Source of the DNA: CAYSUS01 sp964434165 | Lineage (GTDB): Bacteria; Planctomycetota; Planctomycetia; Pirellulales; Thermoguttaceae | Reading direction: 5' to 3' | DNA length: 64,000 bases | Assembly: GCA_964434165.1 (NCBI GenBank) | Contig: CAYSUS010000032.1 | Location: forward strand, 7,483 to 71,482 | Shown here: one piece after another, positions 16,884-26,100 of the stretch | How the letters are laid out: each line of letters begins with the position of its first letter | Numbering within the stretch: the stretch's first letter is position 1 | Program-made: the position numbers and the translations under genes | The notes under the pieces: model-generated | The model's input: only the letters and a program-made list of their open reading frames with translations | Database searches by the model: none | Told to the model about the DNA's origin: nothing

Positions 16884-17192
16884 CGACCGGCTTGGACTTC
16901 AACATCTTCCCGCCGATCACCACCTCGGCCTGAAATGCAGCCTGGTCATGAGAGCCCGTCTTGCGCCCGCGGTGGATGGGCGCGCGGCGCCGCCAGTCCT
17001 AGCGCCACCGCTGCCCGGACCTGGCGTCCTTCATCGAAACTTCGTTCAGGGCGAGAATCGCCGGAGACCAATTGGCGTTCATGCGCGGTCCCCCTTGGAT
17101 GAGGATGGCAGCCCCGATCACCGCAACTGACTGCGAACCACCCGCACCCCGGTCCTCTCCCACGGGGAGAGGGAGCGAGCGTTTCCACCCCC
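16884..17192. other. Gap between transposase element and dinG, gene debris
   Basis: No intact gene. A minus-strand stretch ending at the element reads FQAEVVIGGKMLKSKPVEF without a start or domain and may be part of a gene cut by the element. Near dinG there is a hairpin at 17154..17172 (CCTCTCCC-ACG-GGGAGAGG), 20 bp after the dinG stop. Confidence 0.4.
17154..17172 (-). terminator. Hairpin after dinG
   Basis: An 8-bp perfect stem with a 3-nt loop, 20 bp downstream of the dinG stop on the minus strand. There is no U tract after it, so it is at best a weak or factor-assisted terminator; the sequence also resembles a dispersed repeat phrase found in many GC-rich genomes. Confidence 0.35.
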
Positions 17193-19220
17193 TCACCCCG
17201 TCACGCGGTCACCCCGCTCCACCCGCTGCCGGCACTTGGGAAGCGACTGGAGGAAGACCCGGCCGTAGGGCTTGGTGCGCACGCGGGGGTCGAGAACGAC
17301 GACCATGCCCCGGTCGTCGCGCGAGCGGATGAGGCGGCCGAAGCCCTGCTTGAGCTTGATCGCCGCCTCGGGGAGCTGGTATTCGAGGAAGGGGTTTCCG
17401 CCCCGGGCGCGGATCGCTTCCATCCGTGCTTCGAGGAGCGGCCGGTCGGGCACGCTGAACGGCAGGCGCGTGATGATCACGTTCTGGAGGGCCTCGCCCC
17501 GCACGTCCACGCCCTGCCAGAAGCTGTCGGTGCCGAACAGCACGGCCCGGCCCTCGGTGAACCGCTTGAGCAACTGCGTGCGCGGCACGCCGTCGGCCTG
17601 GCTCAACAGGGTCAGGTTCTTTTCCATCAGCCAGGGCTGGAGCCGGGCGGCCACACGCTTGAGCATCTCGTAGCTGGTGAACAGGACGAATGCCCGGCCG
17701 TCGGTCTCGGCCACGTAGCGGCGGACCATGGCGACCACGCGCTCCTCGTAGTCCCGCGCCTGGGAGCCCGGGTCGGGCATGCCCTCCAGCAGGACCAGCT
17801 CGGCCTGCCGCTGGTAGTCGAACGGGCTGCCCAGGAGAAGCGACTCGCACCGGGTCAGGCCCACGCGGGACTTGAAGAAGTCGAACGAGCCGGCCGTGGC
17901 CAGCGTGGCGCTGGTCAGCACGACCGCGGGGATCTCGTTGAACAGATGGTCGCGCAGCAGCGGGCCCACGTCGATGGGTGCCGCGCACAGGCTCACGCGA
18001 CGGCGGCGCCGCCACTGCGACGACTCGATCCAGTACACCGCGTCGGCCATGGTCTGCCGCCGCCAGTCCTCGACGGTGGTCCCGAGCAGCTTCAGCCGGT
18101 CGGCGGCCGAGGTGAAGTCGATCCGCTGTTCGGGCTTGTCGATCTTCTCGGTGTGGCGGCGGATGGTAGCCGCAAGGTGGGCGAGCCCCTCGCTGAGCGG
18201 ATTGGCCACGATCTCCGGCTCGCGCACGCGCCCGTTGCTCCCTTCCTGGTGCGACAGCCACAGGTCGATCTCGCCGAAGAAGCGCTCGGCGCGGACGCGG
18301 CAGTCGCGGACCTGGTCCTGTGCCCGCTGCAGCCGGTGCTGAACGAGGAGCCCGCGCTCGGTCCGCTCGTTGAACAGCCGGCTCAAGGCGTATTCCACCT
18401 GTCCGCTGGACACGCTCATGCCCAGATGGTCGCCGGCCACGGCCTCGACGGTGTGGGCCTCGTCGAAGATCACCACGTCGTACTGCGGCAGGATGCTGGC
18501 CCCCTGGATCCGCAAGGCCAGGTCGCTGAAGAACAGGGCGTGGTTGACCACCAGGATCTGGGCGTTCTGCATGCGCCGGCGGGCCTGGTAGTAGAAGCAG
18601 TCGCCGTAGGTCGGACACTTGCGACCCAGGCAGTTGCCGTGGTCGCTCGCCACCTCGTCCCACACCGTGGCCCGAGGACGGAACGAAAGGTCCGAGAGCG
18701 AGCCGTCGCCGGTCTCCTTGGCCCAGCGCCCGATCTGGCGGAGCTGCTCGTGCTCCTCGTCGGTGCTCAGAAGGTGCACGGCGCGCTGCTGGGCGTTCTT
18801 CAGCCGGCGGAGGCTGAGGTAGTTCGAGCGGCCCTTGACCAGCACGGCCGTGAACTCCAGCGGAATCACGGCGTTGAGAAACGGGATGTCCTTGTGGAGC
18901 AACTGCTCCTGGAGGCTGATCGTGTGCGTGGAGATCACCACGCGCTTGCGGGCGGGGGCCTTTTCGGATTCGGTCTTGGGCGGCTGGCCTTTGCCCTTCT
19001 GGGTCTTGTCTTGCTCGCCTGCCGTGGCCAGGATGGCCGGCACGAGGTAGGCGAAACTCTTCCCCACGCCCGTCCCGGCCTCGACCACCAGATGGTGGCC
19101 TCTTTCGATCGCCGCGGCCACGGCCTCGGCCATGGCGAGTTGCTCGCCGCGGGGTTCGTAGTCGGGCAGGCGTTTGGCGATGCGCCCCTCCGGGCCCAGA
19201 ATCTCGGCACTTGTGAACAT
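17193..19220 (-). CDS. dinG: DinG-type XPD-like DNA helicase
   Basis: A superfamily-2 5'-3' helicase of the DinG/XPD group, involved in unwinding R-loops, D-loops or damaged forks. The 675-residue protein has Walker A EAGTGVGKS (about 47-55), motif Ia STHTISLQEQL, DEAH box FDEAHTVE, and the C-terminal motifs LFTSYEML, GTDSFWQGVDVRGE, and QGFGRLIRS. The iron-sulfur region shows NCLGRKCPTYGDCFYYQAR (Cys197, Cys202, Cys208) with DinG spacing C-x4-C-x5-C, but the expected first cysteine is Ser136 (NYLSLRRL), so only three of four ligands are visible. ATG 19220 is chosen because the upstream in-frame extension is Arg-rich and lacks similarity. Confidence 0.9.
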   Translation of the reverse strand: MFTSAEILGPEGRIAKRLPDYEPRGEQLAMAEAVAAAIERGHHLVVEAGTGVGKSFAYLVPAILATAGEQDKTQKGKGQPPKTESEKAPARKRVVISTHTISLQEQLLHKDIPFLNAVIPLEFTAVLVKGRSNYLSLRRLKNAQQRAVHLLSTDEEHEQLRQIGRWAKETGDGSLSDLSFRPRATVWDEVASDHGNCLGRKCPTYGDCFYYQARRRMQNAQILVVNHALFFSDLALRIQGASILPQYDVVIFDEAHTVEAVAGDHLGMSVSSGQVEYALSRLFNERTERGLLVQHRLQRAQDQVRDCRVRAERFFGEIDLWLSHQEGSNGRVREPEIVANPLSEGLAHLAATIRRHTEKIDKPEQRIDFTSAADRLKLLGTTVEDWRRQTMADAVYWIESSQWRRRRRVSLCAAPIDVGPLLRDHLFNEIPAVVLTSATLATAGSFDFFKSRVGLTRCESLLLGSPFDYQRQAELVLLEGMPDPGSQARDYEERVVAMVRRYVAETDGRAFVLFTSYEMLKRVAARLQPWLMEKNLTLLSQADGVPRTQLLKRFTEGRAVLFGTDSFWQGVDVRGEALQNVIITRLPFSVPDRPLLEARMEAIRARGGNPFLEYQLPEAAIKLKQGFGRLIRSRDDRGMVVVLDPRVRTKPYGRVFLQSLPKCRQRVERGDRVTG

Positions 19221-19462
19221 ACCGCTTAAGTTAGCAGGCCGTCGGGCCGGGGGAAGGGGGCCGGGCAGTCTCCGCCGCGCGCGGTGGAGGCGGCCGGTCG
19301 CCGCCCGGCGGCTTGCGCCCGCATCCATTCGGTGGTATGCTTGGAGCGCGACATCGCGCTGCGCCGGCTGCCGAAGCGCGGCGAGCGGCGGCTGGTCCCG
19401 GCGGCCCCCTCCCTGTCCCTGGCACTGCGCCGTTCTTCTACACGTTCCCGCAAGACCCGCCA

Positions 19463-20155
19463 ATGCCGATCGAATACCGTTGCCCGTCCTGTTCCAAGCT
19501 CCTTCGAGTGCCCAACGATGCGGCCGGAAGGCAGGCGAAGTGCCCCGCCTGCGGCGCGAGCACCACGGTTCCGGCCGCGGAGACGGGGGATTCCCCGGCG
19601 CACGGCCTCCCGGGCGAGGCGGGCGCCCAGCGCGAGGGACCGGCCGAGTATGGAGGGCCTGGCGGCGGCGATGCCGGCGCGGACGGGATCAATCCTTACC
19701 AGTCGCCCACCCCGTTCGCCACGTCGCCCGGGGCCGGGGCTCAACCGGCGGGAGAGGTCGACCGGGAATACGCGCGGAGCCGGGTCTCGGCGCCGGCCAC
19801 CTGGCTGGTGGTCACCGGCGCGCTGGGGCTGCCGGCCCAGGCGTTCGGGATTGCCGTGAACTTTTTGCAAGTCGGCGGCTTGGACTTGGGGGGCGGTCCC
19901 CAGGACCCGGCGTTTCTCGTCTTCTTCACGGGCTTCGGCTTGTTGATGGCGGCACTGGGCATCGTCCTGTCGATCGTGGTCATCGTCGGGGCCCTGAGGA
20001 TGATGCGTCTGGAGAACTACGGCCTGTCGATCGCCGCGGCGGTGATCGCCATGGCGCCGGGACTCTCGCCGTGCTGTCTGCTCGGGCTTCCTTTCGGCAT
20101 CTGGGCCCTGGTCGTGCTCTGCGACGGCCGCGTCAAGGCGGCCTTCCGGCGATGA
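19463..20155 (+). CDS. Zinc-ribbon membrane protein
   Basis: A 230-residue protein. An N-terminal ribbon, YRCPSCSKLLRVPNDAAGRQ then KCPACG, has two CxxC pairs with the spacing of MJ0042-type ribbons. A Gly/Pro/Glu linker (about 40-105) leads to three or four hydrophobic helices and a C terminus ending KAAFRR. The linker contains GINPYQSP. Function unknown. Its TGA overlaps the ATG of the next gene (ATGA), so the two are translationally coupled. ATG 19463 places the ribbon at residue 7. Confidence 0.75.
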   Translation: MPIEYRCPSCSKLLRVPNDAAGRQAKCPACGASTTVPAAETGDSPAHGLPGEAGAQREGPAEYGGPGGGDAGADGINPYQSPTPFATSPGAGAQPAGEVDREYARSRVSAPATWLVVTGALGLPAQAFGIAVNFLQVGGLDLGGGPQDPAFLVFFTGFGLLMAALGIVLSIVVIVGALRMMRLENYGLSIAAAVIAMAPGLSPCCLLGLPFGIWALVVLCDGRVKAAFRR

Positions 20156-20598
20156 ACGCTCCTCCTCGCAGCAGCGCCGGTCCCTCCCGGGCGCCCTCGC
20201 CGTGGCGACGCCTGTTGCTCCTTTTGACCCTGATCGCCCTGGGGCTGTCGCTGCTGTGGTGGATCGATCCGCGTCGGTCGCCGTTGCCGCTGTGCGGGTT
20301 CCACAACCTGACCGGGCTGCACTGCCCGGGCTGCGGCATTACGCGGGCGACCCACGAACTCCTGCACGGCCGGCTGGCGTCGGCCTTCGACTACCACCCG
20401 CTGTGGATCATCCTCTTGCCGCTGGTGCTGTATACCGGGCTGTCCGAGGCGATGCGCTTCGTGGTGGGGCGCCGCCTGCCGCTGGACATGCTGCGCAAGC
20501 CGTGGTTCTTCGGCCTGGTCGTGGCGGCCGCTTTCGTCTTCGGGATTCTCCGCAACCTGCCGTGGGAACCGTTCTGCCACTGGGCCCCGCCGGGATGA
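20152..20598 (+). CDS. DUF2752-family membrane protein
   Basis: A 148-residue protein with three hydrophobic helices. The hallmark of the DUF2752 family is present: PLPLCGFHNLTGLHCPGCGITRATHELLHGR, with CPGCG-TRA just before a membrane helix. The biochemical role of the family is not established; the cysteines could bind metal or form a disulfide. It overlaps the upstream zinc-ribbon gene by ATGA, implying co-translation, and converges on a large membrane-protein gene 37 bp away. Confidence 0.85.
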   Translation: MNAPPRSSAGPSRAPSPWRRLLLLLTLIALGLSLLWWIDPRRSPLPLCGFHNLTGLHCPGCGITRATHELLHGRLASAFDYHPLWIILLPLVLYTGLSEAMRFVVGRRLPLDMLRKPWFFGLVVAAAFVFGILRNLPWEPFCHWAPPG

Positions 20599-20635
20599 CG
20601 GGGGCCGACGCGGCGGTGCCCGACCGCCGACACGG

Positions 20636-22351
20636 CTACGGGCCGCCGCGCCGGGAGGCCAGCCACCGCTGGGGCAGACCGGTCTTCCACAGACTGATCC
20701 ACACGGCCAGGGCGAAGAAGGCCAGGCCCATGAGAATCTGGTCGAGGCCGAGGACTTCGGGCCGCCAGACCACGTAGGCCCGCCACCCCATTTCCTCGAG
20801 CCAGCACCCCACCACGGCCAGCGAAGCCGCGTAGTGCCCGGGCAAGCGGTACGCGCGTCCGTGCAGTGCGGCCGCCGCGGCGATGGTCGCCACGTACGCG
20901 AACCGCGCGGCGTCGGGCACCTCGGGCAGCCAGGCGGGGGCAAGGAATAACGCGGCCAGGCCGGCCGCCGCCAGAAGCGCGGCGTTAAGCCGCCGCAGCA
21001 GCCAAGCCAGCCGATCGCGGAACGCGACCCCCACGACCACGGAGGCGGCCAGGAGCAGATGGAGGAAGACGATCCCGCGGTCGGCCGCCAGAGGTGTTCC
21101 TTCGAGCATCAGGCTCACGCCAAGGGCGACCCCAAACGCCCCAACCAGGGCGCGAAGCGAACCGCGATGCCGCAGAGCCATGACGCATTGGAGCACGCCC
21201 GCGGCCAACCACGGCCAGGGTTGCGGGGCGGTGAGCGAATCGAGATCGACGGTCTGCGGCCCCACCTCGGCCATGACCACGAGCGCCAGGGTCAAAGCCC
21301 CGACGGCTCCGGGCACGTGTCGCGCCGCCGCCACGGCATAGAAGACCGCGACGCCAAGCCCGGTGAGAAACAGCGGCGACGCTCCCATCCGTTCCAGGAA
21401 CAGGACCAGGAAGCCCACGTCCTCGGCCGCGTGCGCAGGGCCCGTCACGGCCAGCGGCATCAGGCCCAGCGGCGCGAGCAGGGCCAGTCCCGTGACCAAC
21501 GATCGCTGCGCGACCAGCCCGATCTCGAACAGGAGCACGTTGGCCGCGAACAGGATCGGCACGAGGAAGAACGGACGGTAGATCGAAACCGGCCCCTTGG
21601 CGGCGTGGAGCGACGTGCAAAGGATATTCATGCGCAAGCATAGCCCCAGGCAGAGAAGGCCGAACAGGACCCAAGGGTACAGCGGCCACGGCCACGGGCT
21701 GCCATTTTGGGCCGCATACTCCGGCCCCCGGCGCGCGGCGGGAAGCAGCGTGAGCAGGGCCACCGTGGCGACAGGCGAGAACCCGAACAGCCCCCACATC
21801 GTGCCCGGATCGCGCGGCCGGTGGAGCATCGGGCTGAGCAGCACGGGATACAGGAAGAACACGCACAGCAGCAGGTAGTAAGGCGCGCGGAACCAGGCCG
21901 GCAGGCGCAGCCCGATGCCCCAAAGAACCGCTTCGGTCACCACGACGGCGAACGTCAGGCCGAGGAAGATATGGAAGATACCGTTCTGGGGGTCTTCGGC
22001 CAGGGTCCGGTCGAAGCTCACCGAGGTGGCCAGGAACATCAGCACGACGAGGAGGAGCACGGTCCGCACGTCCTGCCAGACCTTGCCCAGGCGGATCAGC
22101 GCTACGCCCGCGCCGGCCAGGAGGAGCGTATAGCCCGAAAGCCCGGTCAGAAGCGCCCGGGCCTTCACGGGCTCGTCGCCCTGGCCGAACGAGGCCCAGA
22201 GGCCCCACAGGACGAGGAAGGCGCTGATCGCGTAGAAGGGATTGCTGGTGTAGAGGAACCGCACGAAGCCCCGCGAGTGCCGGGCGGCGCCCGCTGCGCG
22301 AGGCACTTTGGCGGGAAGGCCGCCGTCGGTGGGGACCTGCGGATCGACCAT
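20636..22351 (-). CDS. Large polytopic membrane protein, function unknown
   Basis: A 571-residue protein with roughly 15 hydrophobic segments after a 30-residue polar start. No catalytic or transporter motif was recognised; short conserved-looking pieces include LYTSNPFYAISAFLVLWGL and FRAPYYLLLCVFFLYPVLLSP. The ATG is preceded by AAAGGAGGTGCGCT, one of the best Shine-Dalgarno sites in the window, so the start is firm. The gene is convergent with the DUF2752 gene and downstream of a small conserved gene on the same strand. A role in lipid or exopolymer handling is possible but unsupported. Confidence 0.8.
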   Translation of the reverse strand: MVDPQVPTDGGLPAKVPRAAGAARHSRGFVRFLYTSNPFYAISAFLVLWGLWASFGQGDEPVKARALLTGLSGYTLLLAGAGVALIRLGKVWQDVRTVLLLVVLMFLATSVSFDRTLAEDPQNGIFHIFLGLTFAVVVTEAVLWGIGLRLPAWFRAPYYLLLCVFFLYPVLLSPMLHRPRDPGTMWGLFGFSPVATVALLTLLPAARRGPEYAAQNGSPWPWPLYPWVLFGLLCLGLCLRMNILCTSLHAAKGPVSIYRPFFLVPILFAANVLLFEIGLVAQRSLVTGLALLAPLGLMPLAVTGPAHAAEDVGFLVLFLERMGASPLFLTGLGVAVFYAVAAARHVPGAVGALTLALVVMAEVGPQTVDLDSLTAPQPWPWLAAGVLQCVMALRHRGSLRALVGAFGVALGVSLMLEGTPLAADRGIVFLHLLLAASVVVGVAFRDRLAWLLRRLNAALLAAAGLAALFLAPAWLPEVPDAARFAYVATIAAAAALHGRAYRLPGHYAASLAVVGCWLEEMGWRAYVVWRPEVLGLDQILMGLAFFALAVWISLWKTGLPQRWLASRRGGP

Positions 22352-22601
22352 AGCGCACCTCCTTTCGGAAACGCGCGGGCAGGGCGCGCAGGCCGAGCAG
22401 CGGGCGCACTCCGACCGCTGAAGAAGACTCCCGCTCCGCAGTCGATAAGACGAGCCGATGAGAGGTTGGGGACGCGAAGCGCGCCGGAGGCGGCCCGCAA
22501 CCCGAATGGGCCTGATGCCCCCTGGCCGCGCTCATTCTAGACGCCCACGCGCCCCGGGAGCAAGGATTTGGCGCGGTGAAACCACGAGGCGCCACTCTCG
22601 A

Positions 22602-23087
22602 TCAGCTCTTCGCCGCATAGAGCTCGGCGAACTCGAGCACCCAAAGGTCGATGGCCTCGGTGAACGCGTGCAGGTCGGCCTCGGCGATGGGATGGTACAT
22701 GGACCGCACCAGCAGCTCCTTGTTGCGGACCGTCCCCTTGGCCGACATGGCCAGCACGAAGGCCTCGGTCACCGGAGCCACGAGCATCTCCAGGCGGCTG
22801 AAGCGGTTGTGGCGCGTGCGGTCGGGGCCGATCTCCAGGTCGTCGCGCCCGGCCACCGCGCCCCAGCCGCGGTCGCTCACGACGGGCTTGATCTCGAACC
22901 CCGGGAAGTGCAGGGCGAGCCGGTTCAAGCAGTGCTCGATCCGCTCGCTCAACTCGATGCGGTACTGCCCGTGCAAGCGGCGGAGCTCCTGCTCGGTCAG
23001 CGCCCGCTCGGCCTCGGCCCGCGCCCGGGCGTCGCTCGCCCGGCGCCCCCGCTCGATCGCCTTCTTCAGCCGTTCTTCGAATTCCAT
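22602..23087 (-). CDS. Conserved protein of unknown function
   Basis: A 161-residue soluble protein with a highly charged N-terminal coiled-coil stretch (about 1-60, RLKKAIERGRRASDARARAE) and a mixed C-terminal domain (HFPGFEIKPVVSDRGWGAVAGRDDLEI, EMLVAPVTEAFVLAMSAKGTVRNKELL). There is no signal peptide. The composition and absence of stops suggest a real gene; I cannot name the family. It lies 89 bp downstream of tex on the same strand and may be co-transcribed with it. Confidence 0.7.
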   Translation of the reverse strand: MEFEERLKKAIERGRRASDARARAEAERALTEQELRRLHGQYRIELSERIEHCLNRLALHFPGFEIKPVVSDRGWGAVAGRDDLEIGPDRTRHNRFSRLEMLVAPVTEAFVLAMSAKGTVRNKELLVRSMYHPIAEADLHAFTEAIDLWVLEFAELYAAKS

Positions 23088-23176
23088 GGTGCACTGATAC
23101 GAGAAACGGAGGCGAAGCGCGACTTGGCCTCGGTGCGGGTAGCCGCCGTGCGGAGCCGGGGCTCTGGGATCGTGCC

Positions 23177-26100
23177 CTACGAGGGGTCCTGCCCGACGTC
23201 CGGCTGGGGTTTCTCCGGCGGTTCGGTGTTCTTGGGGGCGTCGTCCGGTTTGCTGGCCTTCTCTTCCGGATCGCCCTGCTTGAGCTGGTAGAACTGGAGC
23301 AGGTCGCCGAAGGTCCGCATGGGCTCGTCGCCCTTCTTCATGCCTTCGGTCAACGGCTTAACCGGCTTGGGGCGGGGCTTGGGCTTGTACTGCGGCTTGG
23401 GCGCGGGCCGTCCGCCCTTGCCGCGCGGCGGTCCGCCGCGGCCCTTGCCGGGCGGCCTGCCTTCCGGGCGCCGCGAGCGCGGCGGGGGGTCGCGGTCCTG
23501 GGGCTTGCCCTCCGAACGCCGGGGCGGCCGCTGCTTCTCCTTGCTTCCCGGCGGGATCATGGTCAGCGACACCCGCCGTCGCTCCTTGTCCACCTTGACC
23601 ACCCAGACCTTGACGATCTGGCCTACCGCGATCACCTCATGCGGATCGCGCACGAACCGGTCGGCCAGTTGGCTCACGTGGACCAGCCCGCTGTCGTGCA
23701 TGCCGATGTCCACGAAAGCCCCGAAATCGACGACGTTGAGCACCGTGCCGGAAAGCTCCATACCCGGCTCCAGGTCCTCCAGCTTGAGCACCCCCTGCTT
23801 GAAAATCGGCGGCGGCAGGTCCTCGCGGGGATCGCGTCCCGGACGGACGAACTGCGCGAGGATGTCCTTCAGCGTCAGCTCGCCCACGCCCAGCTCCCCC
23901 GCCAAGGCCTTCAGGTCGAGGGCCGCGATCCGCTCGGGCAGGTCCGCCGCGGCTTCTTTGCGGAGCAGGTTCTCGGGCGGGCAGTCGAGCTTCTCCAGGA
24001 GCTTGATCGCGATCTCGTAGCTTTCCGGGTGGATCCAGGTGGCGTCGAGCGGGTTCTCGCCCGCGCTGATCTTGAGAAACCCGGCCGCCTGGACGAACGT
24101 GGCGTCGCCCAACCCTTGGACGTCTTTCAACTGGGCGCGGCTGCGGAACGGCCCGTGATCCATGCGATGGTCGAAGACCCGCCGCGCCGTGAGCTGGTTG
24201 AGCCCGGAGACGTGGCCCAACAGCGACGGGCTGGCCGTGTTGACGTCCACGCCCACGTAGTTGACGCACGACTCGACGACCTCATCCAGCGAGGCCTGGA
24301 GGTGCTTGGCCTTCACGTCGTGCTGGTACAGGCCGACGCCGATATTGGCCGGATCGATCTTGACCAGCTCGCTCAGCGGGTCCTGGAGGCGGCGCCCGAT
24401 GGAGATGGCCCCCCGCGCGCTGGCGTCGTACTCGGGGAACTCCTCGCGCCCGAGGCGGTTGGTCGAATAGACGCTCGCCCCGGCCTCGTTGACGATCACG
24501 TAGCGGACGCCGCGGTCCTTCAGCTCCCCGGCGATCATCTCGGAGAAGAAGTCCTCGGCCTCGCGGCACGCCGTCCCGTTGCCGATGGCCACCACGGAGA
24601 GCCCGAACCTGTCCACGAGCGCGGCGACGCGCCCGTTCGCCTCTTCGCGACGCTCCGGTCGGCCCACCAGGTAGATCACGTCGTGGGCCAGGACGTTGCC
24701 AAACTGATCCAGCGCGGCCAGCTTGCATCCGCTCTTGAAGCCCGGATCGACGGCCAGCACACGCCGCCCGCGAACCGGCGGCTGCAACAGCAGGTTGCGG
24801 AGATTCTTGGCGAAGACCTCGACCGCGTGGGCCTCGGCCTTCTCGGTCATCTCGCGGCGGAGCTCCCGTTCCAGGGCGGGGAGGATCAGGCGCGCCAGCG
24901 CGTCGCGCGCGCAGCCGCGGAGGAACTCGGCGTGGGGCCGGTCCTCCGCGACGCACTCCTCGTCCAGGACGCGGTGCATCGCCTCGTGGTCGCTCTCGAT
25001 CCGCACCCGAAGCACCTTGGCCCGCTCGCCCCGGTTGATGGCCAACACGCGGTGCGGCGGGATCTTCTTTAACTCCTCCTGGAAGTCGAAGTAGTCGGAA
25101 AACGCCTTCTCCTTCCTCTGCTCGACGCGCTTCTTCTTCTGCTCCTTCTTCTGTCGCCGAAGCTCGGCCTTGGTCGGCTTGCGCTTGGGCCTGGCGGGTT
25201 TGTCAGAGGTTTTCGCACCAGACGCCCTCGCCGGCGCCTCGGGAACGGCGGCCGAGGCGCCCGGCGGCGGCCTGGACTCGGCCGGCTCGGCCGTCCTGGC
25301 GTCTTCCCCGGCCGCGGGAGCCGGCGGTGGGCCAGGCTCCGCCGCGGCCACCGGCTCGGAGCCCGCGGGCTGCACCGCGACGCCTGGCGCTTCGGCCGCT
25401 GCCGAGGACTCCGAAGGCTCGACTCCCGCCGTTTGGCCGGTTTCCGTCTCCGGCGAAGTGTCCGCGGAGGGGCCGGGCACGGTTTCGCCGGACGACGGGG
25501 TCCGCGCTTCGGGCTCCGCCAAGACCGGCTGGTCCTGGTCGGCGGCGTCTGAACCGGGATCCTTCTCCGGCTGGCCCGTCCCGCTGTCGGCCGACGCGGG
25601 TTCCGTCTCCGTGTGGGCCTGCTCGGAATCGGGCTGCGAGGGCAGCTCGCCTCCTCCTTCACCAGACCCCCTGTCTCCTCCGGGATTCGCAGTCTCCTCC
25701 GCTTCAGGAGGATCGGGCAGGGGGGCCTCCGCAGGGGCCAGCGCTTCAGAGCCGGATTGGACCATGCCCGCGTCCGAAGGCTCAAGCGCAGGGGCCGCCT
25801 CATCGCGCGGCTCCGCTACCGCATCAGGCTGGCCCGGCGCCGACTCGGCTTCGCTTGGCGGCTGCTCCGCGCACGGCGAAGATGGGTCCTTCTCGTCGGT
25901 CGGCTCGCCGACACGCGGAGCAGCCGGCGCATCAGCCGGCGGAGCTGAAGGCGGGGGGGCAGCGGGCTCCTTCGGCACGGGCACCGCGGGGGCCGGGCTT
26001 TCGGCGGGTTTGCTGGCCGCGCCCACCTTGGATGAGACGAGCTTGCCCGAGCGGGCGAGAATCTCGCGGATCTTGTGCCGAAGCGGCGGGCGCTCGCTGA

